NCBI GenBank assembly: GCA_910579585.1
Contig: CAJTVA010000002.1
Location: 25,881-89,880 of the forward strand
Direction: 5' to 3'
From: an uncultured Christensenella sp.
Lineage (GTDB): Bacteria; Bacillota; Clostridia; Christensenellales; Borkfalkiaceae
Length of the DNA: 64,000 nucleotides
How positions within the stretch are numbered: the stretch's first letter is position 1; each line of letters begins with the position of its first letter. The translations under genes and the position numbers were made by a program. Under the pieces are notes generated by a model, which worked only from the letters and a program-made list of their open reading frames with translations, was not told the DNA's origin and ran no database searches. Of this stretch, positions 50,742-59,539 are shown in pieces.

Positions 50742-51275
50742 ACCGAAAACACCATTCAGAAAACTTGTTGTCTTACAGGACATAGACCTATGGGCTTCCT
50801 TTGGGATTATTCAGATAAAGACAACAAACACCACAAACAATATTTGCAGACGCTTCGGAATATCGTTCTATCGCTAATCAACGACGGATACAGACATTTT
50901 ATTTCGGGCGGTGCAATCGGCGCAGACCAAGACTTTGCAGAAATAGTTATAGAGCTGAAACAAACTCTATATCCCGACATACAGCTTGAAATCGCTATAC
51001 CTTGCCCGAACCAAGACCTAAAATGGAATTATGCGGATAAAAAGCGATACGAACGCATATTGTCAAACGCCGATATTAAGAGCTTGATTTGCCCGTCGTA
51101 CACCCGTTTTTGTATGCAGAAGCGCAACGAATATATGATAAATAATTCTTCGTTCGTTATTGCCGTATGGAACGGTGAAAATAAAGGCGGCACATACAAT
51201 ACGCTTTGTTACGCTCGGCAAAAGCACAAAGATTTAGTTATAATTCCGCTTGATAAAATTTATTCAACCGCTTAA
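50709..51275 (+). CDS. SLOG-family protein (DUF1273/YspA-like)
   Basis: 188 residues. KTCCLTGHRPMGF, then HFISGGAIGADQDFAEIV and late VIAVWNGENKGGTYNTLCYA, are the Rossmann-like SLOG/DprA-type nucleotide-binding motifs of DUF1273 proteins. The family is thought to bind nucleotide signals or nucleic acid. The only in-frame start is the ATG at 50709, which lies inside the terminator hairpin of the upstream ncRNA and has no good ribosome binding site, so expression may depend on read-through and structure. Confidence 0.8.
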   Translation: MSLPQGGDIIFTENTIQKTCCLTGHRPMGFLWDYSDKDNKHHKQYLQTLRNIVLSLINDGYRHFISGGAIGADQDFAEIVIELKQTLYPDIQLEIAIPCPNQDLKWNYADKKRYERILSNADIKSLICPSYTRFCMQKRNEYMINNSSFVIAVWNGENKGGTYNTLCYARQKHKDLVIIPLDKIYSTA

Positions 51276-51280
51276 ATTAC

Positions 51281-51305
51281 AGGGATGCTTCGGCATCCTT
51301 TTTTT
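51281..51305 (+). terminator. Terminator after the SLOG gene
   Basis: GGATGC-TTCG-GCATCC (UUCG tetraloop) followed by TTTTTTTAT. Confidence 0.9.
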
Positions 51306-51364
51306 ATGCCATCAAAGCTCGGCAATGTATCCTAAATGTTCCCTAATGTTCGGTAGTGAGATAT

Positions 51365-51422
51365 TTGCGTGTGCTTGTCTTGAACAAGCGCGCGGCTGCG
51401 CCGCGCGGACAAGCACACGCAA
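51365..51422. other. Cruciform 1, candidate replication-origin structure
   Basis: Perfect arms TTGCGTGTGCTTGTC (51365-51379) and GACAAGCACACGCAA (51408-51422) enclose a second GC-rich hairpin CGCGCGGC-TGC-GCCGCGCG (51389-51407) and a one-sided 9-nt bulge. It lies between the Rep gene and the SLOG gene, about 150 nt downstream of the rep stop. Confidence 0.55.
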
Positions 51423-51450
51423 AACAAACTCCCAAAACAAGACTACCAAA

Positions 51451-51533
51451 CGGAAAAGCGGAGTGATAACGGGCAGGGCGTCGCCGCTGAACCGCTTGCG
51501 AACGCCCTGGCTGAAACCGTTTCACATTTTCCG
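51451..51533. other. Cruciform 2, candidate replication-origin structure
   Basis: Nested arms: CGGAAAA/TTTTCCG outer, GTGATAACGG/CCGTTTCAC middle (imperfect), CAGGGCGT/ACGCCCTG inner (51474-51481 with 51502-51509). Adjacent to cruciform 1 and 37 nt from the rep stop. No other recognisable feature lies in 51306-51569. Confidence 0.5.
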
Positions 51534-51569
51534 TTTTTTAAGCCGTTACGGTTACGCTTTTGCTTTTTG

Positions 51570-52619
51570 TCAGTTAGATTTACGCATTTGCTTGATAACG
51601 CTGTCGCTTACGTTCCCGACAAGGCAACCTTCATCCCAGCATCTGAAATCGTCATATAAAAGTAGCTTTTTATCTTCTAATCCCGTAGGGCAGATTATAT
51701 CTTCGTCCATAATATCGGATATGAAATACTGCGGCAGACCTTTTGAACAGACGATACGCTCGCCCGATTTTTCTATGTATTTCACGATATAACTAATTGC
51801 GCCGCCTATCTGGTGTTTGTCGGTTATTTCTTCAAAGTCGGAACGTCCGAACTTTTCATTGAAATAAGTATTTTGCATTGTAATCTGTCGTCTGTGCGTA
51901 TTGAAATTGTAGTCGTTCTTTTCTATCATAACGCCCGGCATTGTGTTTTCGGGTATATTAAACAAGCCGTGAAAATGCAGGCGTTGTTTTTCGGGCGAGC
52001 GTTCCCATACGCCGATATATTTCCAATCTTTCCGCATACCGAAATTCCGAAGGCACGTTTTAATTCCTTTTCGGAAACTTTCTTCGGTATGTTTTGCGCT
52101 GTCATAGGTAAAGGTAACGAAATAGTTAAATTCCTGCAAATTCACTTTTCTTGTCAACCTTACCCGACGAGCAATGAGATTACGACGCTTTCTATCTAAA
52201 TTTTCCTGCACATACGAAACCGCCGCTTGTTTGGTCTTAAACAGCGGTTGTATATCGCTCAATATGGCTTTTTTCTTCTGCGAGTACGGAAGCTGATTAT
52301 ATTTTACATATAAGTCCTCGAATACCTGCTTTCTTGTTGTAGTCCGCTTTGGCGGCTCGTCAGGCGGCTTGTCGTGCTTCTTTTGTGCTTCTGCGATAAC
52401 TTCTTCAAACGATACCTGAACGGGGCTTACAGGCTCGTTTTCGTCGTCATCTTCAATTAGCTTTACGGACGGTGTTTTTTCTAATTTTAACTTACCGTCT
52501 TTTTCGGAAACGGTAATAGCTTCGTGCTTGTGTTTTCTGCGCCGCTTTTTGTTTTCCGTGTGCGGTATGGCGATATAATGAGAACCGTCCGAATAGACCT
52601 TACATTCGCCGTAGGGCAT
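51570..52619 (-). CDS. HUH-type rolling-circle replication initiator (Rep)
   Basis: 349 residues. After a charged N-terminal region, the endonuclease core has motif I FVTFTYD (167-173), the metal-binding HUH motif RLHFHGLF (213-220, His215 and His217) and the tyrosine helix AISYIVKYIEK (274-284, Tyr277/Lys280/Tyr281). This is the order of Rep proteins of rolling-circle plasmids, microviruses and inovirus-like elements. It would nick the origin, likely at the cruciforms just downstream. No helicase domain. Starts in the last bases of the membrane protein gene, with GGGGG as ribosome binding site. Confidence 0.82.
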   Translation of the reverse strand: MPYGECKVYSDGSHYIAIPHTENKKRRRKHKHEAITVSEKDGKLKLEKTPSVKLIEDDDENEPVSPVQVSFEEVIAEAQKKHDKPPDEPPKRTTTRKQVFEDLYVKYNQLPYSQKKKAILSDIQPLFKTKQAAVSYVQENLDRKRRNLIARRVRLTRKVNLQEFNYFVTFTYDSAKHTEESFRKGIKTCLRNFGMRKDWKYIGVWERSPEKQRLHFHGLFNIPENTMPGVMIEKNDYNFNTHRRQITMQNTYFNEKFGRSDFEEITDKHQIGGAISYIVKYIEKSGERIVCSKGLPQYFISDIMDEDIICPTGLEDKKLLLYDDFRCWDEGCLVGNVSDSVIKQMRKSN

Positions 52620-52621
52620 TG

Positions 52622-54727
52622 TCAGTTACCCCCGTAAAGGGAATTGACGAAATAGCTATTCTGGGCTTTCAGTTCGTCAACGCTCGCTTTTTCCGTAACG
52701 TATTCCAGATAATCTTTCAACCCGACTTTCGTGCCTTTTGCCATATCGTTGAAATAGTCCGAAAAGCAATCCGTTGCGAACCTGCGGCGGTAAATTTTAG
52801 CGTTACAGAGATAGTATTTCTTTTTATCTGCCTTACCGTCCATAGTGCCACGTTCCTTTTCAATTTTCAGCATTGAATAGGCATAGCGGTTGAATATCCG
52901 CAGATTCCGCCGCCAGAGCCACGTTGTAACGCTTTTGAGAATATGCACAAGCAAGGTGTTGTCGCCACGTCTGAAACGGAAATCGTAATAAAGATTTATG
53001 AACTTATTAAACGCAATTTCGGAGAGCATATCTTCTATTGTGTAAAACGGTAGAGCAAGTTTTGTATCCGAGCTGGAAACGATATTTACAATATCGCACA
53101 AATCCCTTGCGTCTGCACCCCAGCTTTCAGGACGTTGTTCGTCCGTAAAGACTTTGATAAAAGGGAAGTTATCAACCGTTGCGCTATGCCTGCACATTTT
53201 AAGCCAAGAATTGAAAAGGTCGTTTTTCTGGTTAGCTTCGTTATCGTTCTTTTTAATCTCTTTCAGCTCTAAATTATTACCCCGTTCTTTGCCTATTTCC
53301 GTAATCGCTACAACGCCGAACTCGAAGCTGCCTGCGTTCGGATTATTCTCTACAACCTTTTTACCGAGCCTTAAAATATCGAAATCCAAAACTTTTGAAT
53401 GACGACTTTTCTTTCTAAACTTTTTAGGGAAAAAGTCTGTAAGCCATATCGGGAAATTGCCGCTATCCATCAGCCGGTTATCCGTTCGCACGGAGTAGTT
53501 CGCAACGATTAAACTGCTTTCGATTATGTAAATGAAGTAGGCTTGTGCGTAGATTTCCAGAACGTCGAAAATATCTTCCGTCTTTAATCCGTCATTGAAC
53601 TTTAACCCGTAACGGTTAAAATCATATCCGAACAGCACCGAAAAATCTTTATCGTTTATGAGCTTATTCCGAAGCCCTTGCACCCAGCTTTTTGCCGTTG
53701 CGAGATTGTATATTACACCGTCGTTCATAAGAGCCTGAATTTGTTTCTCAAAGCATATCCACGAAAAGTAAGGAAACTTCATATCACACTTTTGCAGAAT
53801 AGAATATGCCTTTTGTCGGAACATAACTTCTTGCGATAAAACCATATCCGTAATGGCGGTAGTTTTCTTTTTACCCATAGAACCGCAAGTAATCGAAACA
53901 ATAGGCAGCTCGTTCACGAACCCACAATTACGGGCTTCAAAATGGCGTAGCCTTGCGTTTGCGATTTTCTTTCTGAACCTGTCGAACAGTATCGCCGCAA
54001 TAGGTATCAGCGTTACATACGGGAAATAGATAAACGGTGTTTTCAAATCTGCCAGCAGCTTTACTACTTGCGTGTAGATTGTAAGGAAATCGTATTCAAC
54101 CGCAAACCAAAAGTAAAAGGCGAAAAACTCAAATATAATCGTTGCCAAATTAAAGTGGAACGCCCAGACTATCGCCCAGCAAATCGTTATCCATCTGTTT
54201 TCTTTAATAAACGCCGCATATCCCTGTATGAACTTCTTTAAGGGTTGATAGGTGTACTTCGATAAAAACTTGAAAACACGAAGCGGAACAGTGTCTTTGC
54301 CGTGCTTGTTGTTTTCACGCTTATACATAGCTTTTATGGCAAAAAAAAGTATCACAATGCAGGGTAAAACGATAACAAGGATTTTTGCTAAATTGCTTAA
54401 TACCCCCGATATATGGCTTAACCAACCCATAAAATTATCGCCGCTTATAAGCAATGAAAAATAGCTTACCGAGCTTTCCGTAAAGCCTTCCCAATCCACA
54501 GGCAAACTTATTTGCGGCGTGGATATTTCGGGTATCAGATTGACCGTAGGAACAATGTTGTGTTTAATGCCGAAAATCTCGCAGAAATAGTACGCAACCG
54601 AAAGTCCGAAATCTTTACAGCCGTATCCGAAACGGATATACGAGCTACGGAACGTAAACACCCCCAAAAGTATGAATCCAATGGAGAGCAGAACGGTAAA
54701 AGAAATATTCAGAACCTTTTTACGCAT
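52622..54727 (-). CDS. Multi-TM protein with Walker-like loop (candidate Zot/pI-like morphogenesis or DNA-transport ATPase)
   Basis: 701 residues. TM helices near 5-27, 113-133, 178-208 and 230-248, then a cytosolic domain starting IVSITCGSMGKKKTTAIT (282-290), an unusual P-loop with Lys in place of the last Gly, and GVVAITEIGKERGN (471-484), a Walker B-like strand ending in Glu. The rest is helical. Position next to Rep and the small TM peptide suggests a virion-extrusion (Zot/pI) or conjugative coupling role; sequence alone does not decide. GGGAGG lies 8 nt before the ATG. Confidence 0.6.
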   Translation of the reverse strand: MRKKVLNISFTVLLSIGFILLGVFTFRSSYIRFGYGCKDFGLSVAYYFCEIFGIKHNIVPTVNLIPEISTPQISLPVDWEGFTESSVSYFSLLISGDNFMGWLSHISGVLSNLAKILVIVLPCIVILFFAIKAMYKRENNKHGKDTVPLRVFKFLSKYTYQPLKKFIQGYAAFIKENRWITICWAIVWAFHFNLATIIFEFFAFYFWFAVEYDFLTIYTQVVKLLADLKTPFIYFPYVTLIPIAAILFDRFRKKIANARLRHFEARNCGFVNELPIVSITCGSMGKKKTTAITDMVLSQEVMFRQKAYSILQKCDMKFPYFSWICFEKQIQALMNDGVIYNLATAKSWVQGLRNKLINDKDFSVLFGYDFNRYGLKFNDGLKTEDIFDVLEIYAQAYFIYIIESSLIVANYSVRTDNRLMDSGNFPIWLTDFFPKKFRKKSRHSKVLDFDILRLGKKVVENNPNAGSFEFGVVAITEIGKERGNNLELKEIKKNDNEANQKNDLFNSWLKMCRHSATVDNFPFIKVFTDEQRPESWGADARDLCDIVNIVSSSDTKLALPFYTIEDMLSEIAFNKFINLYYDFRFRRGDNTLLVHILKSVTTWLWRRNLRIFNRYAYSMLKIEKERGTMDGKADKKKYYLCNAKIYRRRFATDCFSDYFNDMAKGTKVGLKDYLEYVTEKASVDELKAQNSYFVNSLYGGN

Positions 54728-54818
54728 TGACCTGTCCTCCCGTGTAAATTAAATAGCTGATGAGCAGTACGACAACGATAATTGCCGTTACCGCTAATAT
54801 TCGTTTTAATGTTTTCAT
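54720..54818 (-). CDS. 32-residue single-TM peptide
   Basis: Short gene with an excellent AAGGAGG 5-6 nt before its ATG. The product starts MKTLKRILAV and has one hydrophobic helix (about 7-26) followed by YTGGQVNA. Its stop overlaps the start of the 701-residue membrane protein by 8 nt, so the two are translationally coupled. Size and topology recall small phage coat proteins, or a partner subunit of the membrane protein; neither is shown. Confidence 0.65.
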   Translation of the reverse strand: MKTLKRILAVTAIIVVVLLISYLIYTGGQVNA

Positions 54819-54831
54819 AAAAACCTCCTTG

Positions 54832-54875
54832 AAAAAAAGTGTGATGCGGAAAGGGATAAAGTCTCTTTCCGCATC
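54832..54875 (-). terminator. Terminator between the surface-protein and Rep modules
   Basis: Stem GATGCGGAAAG/CTTTCCGCATC (54843-54875) followed on the minus strand by ACAC and TTTTTTT, immediately before the ribosome binding site of the 32-residue gene. It would lower Rep-module expression relative to the surface proteins. Confidence 0.8.
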
Positions 54876-54922
54876 TGTCGTCAATACTCACGGCTCATTC
54901 GCCGCACCCAAATAATCAGTTC

Positions 54923-57214
54923 TTATAAATCGTCGTAATATTCGTCTGCATATCCGTACAAAATCATTCCTAATTCTTCTTGCACAGTTTGCCATTCTTC
55001 GTCGTGGTTAAGAGCGTATTTTTCGGCGTCCGTCAAATCAAGCTCGCTGCGCTTTTCGCCCCAAATATCACGTTTTAGTTTTTCGACGTTGACTTTCTTC
55101 GCTTTCCGTTTTAGCTTTTCTTGCTTTTTATCTTCGTTCTTGAACCAATCGTCCATTTGCTTACGGGCTTTCTTTCCACGCTTTTCTTGCTTACGGTTTT
55201 CCCGTTCGGCTTTCCGTTCCCGTCGTCGGTTTCCTGTGGATTTGAATAGTGCGCCCAATGCTTTGAAGGGGATTGATATTACCGCACCCAGAGCGCAAAT
55301 AATCGGCGGCGCAAATTTAATGAGAAGCCATAAGATAATCACCAACGCAATTACGCCTAAAAGTATCTGCCACCAAGCAAGACCTTTTTCGGGTTGCGTG
55401 CTTGCGGGGTGGTCGCCATCTGCCGCTATGTCAATGGGCGACATAATAACGGGAATTACGGTTACAACGTCGTCTTTTGTGAACGTCAAATCAATAATAT
55501 CGAAATCGAGCTGAACCCACATTTGACAGAAATAGGCGTTTGTATCAACGTATTTGTACTTGCCGAAATTACCGCCGAATAAATACCATTCCTTATCCCG
55601 TGAATATTCGGTTGCTTCGTTTGCAACATATTCCGTCTGCGTGTAGCGGAACAAATAAACGGTTTCCTTTTTAGCGTTCGCATCACGCACATACTTTGTA
55701 AAGTCGTTGTAATCACTTTCAGCAACGTAATAACTGTTGCAGAACGCCGTTTTGTCGGAAAGGTGGTTAATATCGCTTACCGTAACTTTTTGAATTGCCG
55801 AAAATGTATAACTGTTTTCGTGTTTGACGGTGTTGCCGAATAACCTATCCCAAACCTTGTCGGAAACGGTGTTGTCGGTGAGCTTGTATTCGTCGTTTGA
55901 CGCTATATGTGCGTCCGTAAACTTCGTATCAACCTTATCGAACAATGCCTTGCTATATCGGTTATTTATGAGCGTACCGCCGTATTTCTCTGTGTACGTT
56001 TCAAACCAACCTTTAACGCCTTTTGCCTTATCGCCTATGAGCTTTTCCGCCGGAAGAACGTAAGTATCCGCATTGCCGTTGTCGGCATAGAACAGATAGC
56101 GAAGGTAACTTATAAGGTGGTCGTAACTGTTGACGTATGCGTTATCTCCGTTATAGCAACTGTAATACGGATTGTACGCATAGTATCCGCCATACGGCGC
56201 CATATCGACGTCATCTCTTAAACCTTCCGCAGCCTTTGTTGCTACTATTGTGTAATCCAATTTGCGGTTGTTGTAATCTTCCTTTGAATCGCCGCCGACG
56301 TACTTGTTGATATGGTTCTGCAACGTGGAATAAATCGTCTGATTTCCCGTTACAAGTATGGGCGCAGTGTAGGCGTTCAGCCAAGTTGCGTGTACGCCCG
56401 TCATTTCGCCGTATTCCGCAATAATATCGTTCGGAACGGAGAAATAAACGGAATGTATCGTGTCTTTTGTGTACCCGTCGCTATGCGTGCCTTTTGGTCG
56501 CCAATAAGTAGAATGTACGTCCAGCGAAAGGAATTTATCGAACCCGTCAACCTTACACGAGAGCGTATCGCTTTGCGCTAATTCCGAGCCATAACCGAGA
56601 GCGTAGCCTTTGTATGTATAAGTCGTAGCGCAGGTATATTCCGTTACATTATTCTTTACGGAAAGCTCAATTCCGCTTATTTTATAAATACGCACATCAG
56701 ACTTTACAGCCCGTAATATATCTGACTTTTGCGCTTCCGTTAGCTGTACTTTGAATTTGTAAAAACGTCCTTCATAGCCTGCTTCCGTTGAGTAGTTAAG
56801 AAACTCTAAAACATATTTTGAATAGCTCGGATTATCACCGTAAGTAAGCTGTATTTTGTTGCGTTCGGTTGCCATATCCAGCGCTTTATCCTGCGGATTA
56901 TAGACGTAAACGTAAAGCCCGTAATCGTCTTGTTTTTCCGCATAGTACGAATAACAGAACTCCACGAAAGATATAATCTGCGGCTTGCCGTTCGAGTTGT
57001 GCGGATAATCCTTTAAGTCAAATTCCTTACCGCCGATTGTCGAGCCTTTGAGATTGTCTAATACGTTCGTCTGCTCGTAAGCCGCTTGTACGCTATCGTC
57101 TGTTGCCGCAAATGCAGAGAGCTTGTATGTATCGAAAAACCATACGATTAAAAGCAAACCGCAAAGGGCAATAAACGCAATGCCTTTTGCAATTATTTTT
57201 AGTGCTTTCTTCAT
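54923..57214 (-). CDS. Large exported membrane-anchored protein with basic cytosolic tail
   Basis: 763 residues from ATG 57214 (GAGG 7 nt upstream). Signal segment (about 8-27, ending SAFAA), a Tyr/Asn/Asp-rich extracellular domain of about 580 residues without known motif, two TM helices (about 620-642 and 648-672), then a Lys/Arg/Glu-rich coiled tail (RRRERKAERENRKQEKRG). The tail could bind DNA or a cytosolic partner. Overlaps the 57223 gene region and closes the surface-protein block; a terminator follows. Confidence 0.7.
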   Translation of the reverse strand: MKKALKIIAKGIAFIALCGLLLIVWFFDTYKLSAFAATDDSVQAAYEQTNVLDNLKGSTIGGKEFDLKDYPHNSNGKPQIISFVEFCYSYYAEKQDDYGLYVYVYNPQDKALDMATERNKIQLTYGDNPSYSKYVLEFLNYSTEAGYEGRFYKFKVQLTEAQKSDILRAVKSDVRIYKISGIELSVKNNVTEYTCATTYTYKGYALGYGSELAQSDTLSCKVDGFDKFLSLDVHSTYWRPKGTHSDGYTKDTIHSVYFSVPNDIIAEYGEMTGVHATWLNAYTAPILVTGNQTIYSTLQNHINKYVGGDSKEDYNNRKLDYTIVATKAAEGLRDDVDMAPYGGYYAYNPYYSCYNGDNAYVNSYDHLISYLRYLFYADNGNADTYVLPAEKLIGDKAKGVKGWFETYTEKYGGTLINNRYSKALFDKVDTKFTDAHIASNDEYKLTDNTVSDKVWDRLFGNTVKHENSYTFSAIQKVTVSDINHLSDKTAFCNSYYVAESDYNDFTKYVRDANAKKETVYLFRYTQTEYVANEATEYSRDKEWYLFGGNFGKYKYVDTNAYFCQMWVQLDFDIIDLTFTKDDVVTVIPVIMSPIDIAADGDHPASTQPEKGLAWWQILLGVIALVIILWLLIKFAPPIICALGAVISIPFKALGALFKSTGNRRRERKAERENRKQEKRGKKARKQMDDWFKNEDKKQEKLKRKAKKVNVEKLKRDIWGEKRSELDLTDAEKYALNHDEEWQTVQEELGMILYGYADEYYDDL

Positions 57215-57222
57215 AGGCAACC

Positions 57223-58428
57223 TCACATATCGAGCGGCACGACGTAGAACATAAACGAAACATTTTGCGCCGGCATAGTGAAGGTCAATTTACCGTCCGT
57301 CAGTTCGTAATCGGCTATTTCTTCGCCATCCCAATCTTGCATTATGACGTGCGATATTCTGTTTTCAGGTTCGCTTGCGCTTGCAATAAGCGTTACGGTT
57401 TCGCCTTCCCGTGCTTTTGCAGGACAGGTAACATTTGCGCCACCCCAGCCCAGAGTATCGTACTCAATCAGATAAAATTCGCCTTGTTCTACAAGCTCAA
57501 AAGTAATCCAAATCGTTATGTTATAGTTAGGCATAGTAAAATAATAACCGTCGGCGTCTTGCTCAATCGTTACCGTTTCATTTGAGTTCCAAACCGTAAC
57601 ACGCATACCCGTTATTTCGTATTCGTCAGCGTTGTATTCAACCTTGAAATGTACGGTAGTATCTTTGACAGCTCTTTTATCGCCCGTAACCCTTATGCCG
57701 GATAAATCGGTTGCGTCGCCCGTAGATAAATATTCTATTGAATGTTCACTTACAGTAGGTGTTGTAGGCTGTTCGGGGTTATCTGGAATTTCGGGCGTTT
57801 GCGGTTGGTCGGGTTCGCTCGGCGTATCGGGGTTTATAGGGAACACGATATTCGGCTTATCCAATTCTATATCCGTAACCGTTATTTCTCTTACTTCCAA
57901 ATCAATGTTGTAAACGACTTTCTCGTTATAGGACGAAACTACAAGTCTGAACGGACGGGGATTGCTTTCTTCTGCCTGTTCGGGAACAATAACCGTCTTT
58001 CCTGTATGCAAGATAGATAATGCCTTTTGTATATTCAGCTTATCGGGAATATTGAGCGTAAAGCTCGTTTGTTCCTTTTTCAAATCGAACGCAGGCGTTA
58101 AGTCGGTAACTTTCGAGAAAATATAGCGTTCACCGTCAACCGTATAATCGAAATCCTTTGTAATGTGCGGTACGATTTTTACGTTATATTCTTTCGGTTC
58201 GGCATCTTCTTTATCAAAAGTGTATTTGACTTTGAACGTATGCGCCGAGTTCATTTCCAAATCGAGCTTGCTTCCGGCAGTTAAAATCTGCTTTCCGTCA
58301 TATTCGACGTAAAAGGTTTTGAAATCTTCGTTGAAGCCGTTGGTAAACTTGTAAATAAGACCGATAACCGTAACCAGAACAAGAGCTACCAAAACATAAG
58401 CGATTATCTTTGCTACTGTTTTTCCCAT
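57223..58428 (-). CDS. Single-TM anchored extracellular beta protein
   Basis: 401 residues from ATG 58428 (AGGGGG upstream). N-terminal TM helix (about 6-28), a beta-rich domain, a Pro/Glu/Thr linker (SEPDQPQTPEIPDNPEQPTTPT, shown as DQPQTPEIPDNPEQP) and two further beta domains; the last pairs repeat FTMPNYNITIWITFEL and FTMPAQNVSFMFYVV, a bacterial repeat-like (Big/FIVAR-type) pattern. Probably displayed outside the cell or on a particle. Confidence 0.65.
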   Translation of the reverse strand: MGKTVAKIIAYVLVALVLVTVIGLIYKFTNGFNEDFKTFYVEYDGKQILTAGSKLDLEMNSAHTFKVKYTFDKEDAEPKEYNVKIVPHITKDFDYTVDGERYIFSKVTDLTPAFDLKKEQTSFTLNIPDKLNIQKALSILHTGKTVIVPEQAEESNPRPFRLVVSSYNEKVVYNIDLEVREITVTDIELDKPNIVFPINPDTPSEPDQPQTPEIPDNPEQPTTPTVSEHSIEYLSTGDATDLSGIRVTGDKRAVKDTTVHFKVEYNADEYEITGMRVTVWNSNETVTIEQDADGYYFTMPNYNITIWITFELVEQGEFYLIEYDTLGWGGANVTCPAKAREGETVTLIASASEPENRISHVIMQDWDGEEIADYELTDGKLTFTMPAQNVSFMFYVVPLDM

Positions 58429-58439
58429 AGGCACACCCC

Positions 58440-59528
58440 CTAAAATTTCAAAGTGGAATTATCCACAGTTAAATTCGTTACCTTCAAAGGTAATGTGCTG
58501 CGTTTTGCTTTAACCTTAAACGTGCTTACAAAATCGTTGTTATCGCCGTTGATTTTAATTGTTACAGACATAAAGCACATATCGGGGTTATCGCACAATA
58601 CACGCATTGCGTCATAAGAGAGCATCTCCATATAGATAGGATCGCCCAAATTATCCGAAAGCGACGTCATACCCGTCAAAGGGAAATAACACCCAGAACC
58701 ATAGTTTAGTGGAACGTCTCTTGCTATCGAACCGTTATTTGCCGTAAACGTAACGGGCGCACTTGCATAGCTCGAATCCTTTGCTTTCATTGCCGTTACA
58801 AATTCCGGTGTGGGGGTCAGCGTTACTTCCATATCGTGCAAACTTTCAGCTATCGTGCCGGCGGATTTACTTGCCGAGTACGACAGCATAATAGAATTTA
58901 AAGAAAGGTCGCCGCCGTTACCCGAAATCTTACCACCCGACGTATAAGACCATTCATTGATTTGTTGAGCGGTATCAAATGCGCCAAGCCCTGTAAAGTC
59001 GCCTGTTACCGAATTTATGCGTTCGTAATAATCGCAAACACAATAAGCGGATATACTTGCGTTTTCGTTGCTCTTTGCAATAACCTTAATTTGTTCCCCA
59101 AACGCTTGCAAGCACGTTACCGTTGCCGTTGCATTGTTTGTACCCGAAGGCGTGATTTTTATGTATGAGCTTGCGTTTTTTCCGCTCGCCCATGCAGAAG
59201 TGGAGTTTACAAATTCCGCCGACCAATCCACGTTTTTATTGACCGCCGTAGAAGGCGAAACAGTTGCTTTTATTGTATAGCTTTCGGACGTGGACGTAGC
59301 CGCATAAGTGCTTACCGCCAGCGACATTGTTTTTGTATTGTGTATTTCGTCTATGCCGAAGTTATTGACCTGCGTTTGTTGTTCTTCGTTCTGTTCGGGA
59401 ACGGCGGTTTTGTCAAACCAACCGAGAATAATTCCCGTGAGCATTACCCCGATAAGTATAAAAGCTAAAAGCGTTAATATCCATTTGACGGTATCACCCG
59501 TCTTATGTTTTTGTAATTCTTTATCCAT
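58440..59528 (-). CDS. Single-TM anchored Ig-like extracellular protein, paralogue A
   Basis: 362 residues. Cytosolic N-terminus, TM helix (about 14-36), then Ig-like (Big-type) beta domains: YTIKATVSPSTAVNKNVDWSAEF and VTCLQAFGEQIKVIAKS, with AYCVCDYYERI after. The neighbouring upstream gene has the same order (VDWSAAF, LRCLQPFMEQIVVKA, VTCVCDYEQRY). AGGAGG precedes the ATG. The C-terminal 130 residues differ between the two. Confidence 0.65.
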   Translation of the reverse strand: MDKELQKHKTGDTVKWILTLLAFILIGVMLTGIILGWFDKTAVPEQNEEQQTQVNNFGIDEIHNTKTMSLAVSTYAATSTSESYTIKATVSPSTAVNKNVDWSAEFVNSTSAWASGKNASSYIKITPSGTNNATATVTCLQAFGEQIKVIAKSNENASISAYCVCDYYERINSVTGDFTGLGAFDTAQQINEWSYTSGGKISGNGGDLSLNSIMLSYSASKSAGTIAESLHDMEVTLTPTPEFVTAMKAKDSSYASAPVTFTANNGSIARDVPLNYGSGCYFPLTGMTSLSDNLGDPIYMEMLSYDAMRVLCDNPDMCFMSVTIKINGDNNDFVSTFKVKAKRSTLPLKVTNLTVDNSTLKF

Positions 59529-59539
59529 AATTCACCTCC

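Noticed and set aside
51250..51792. Plus-strand open frame of 180 codons over the origin region
   Set aside because: It crosses the terminator, both cruciforms and the 3' end of rep; composition is low-complexity and no start site is credible.
54709..54891. 60-codon minus-strand frame near the Rep module
   Set aside because: Out of frame with the much better 32-residue gene at 54720-54818, which has the ribosome binding site and a hydrophobic helix; the longer frame also spans the terminator.
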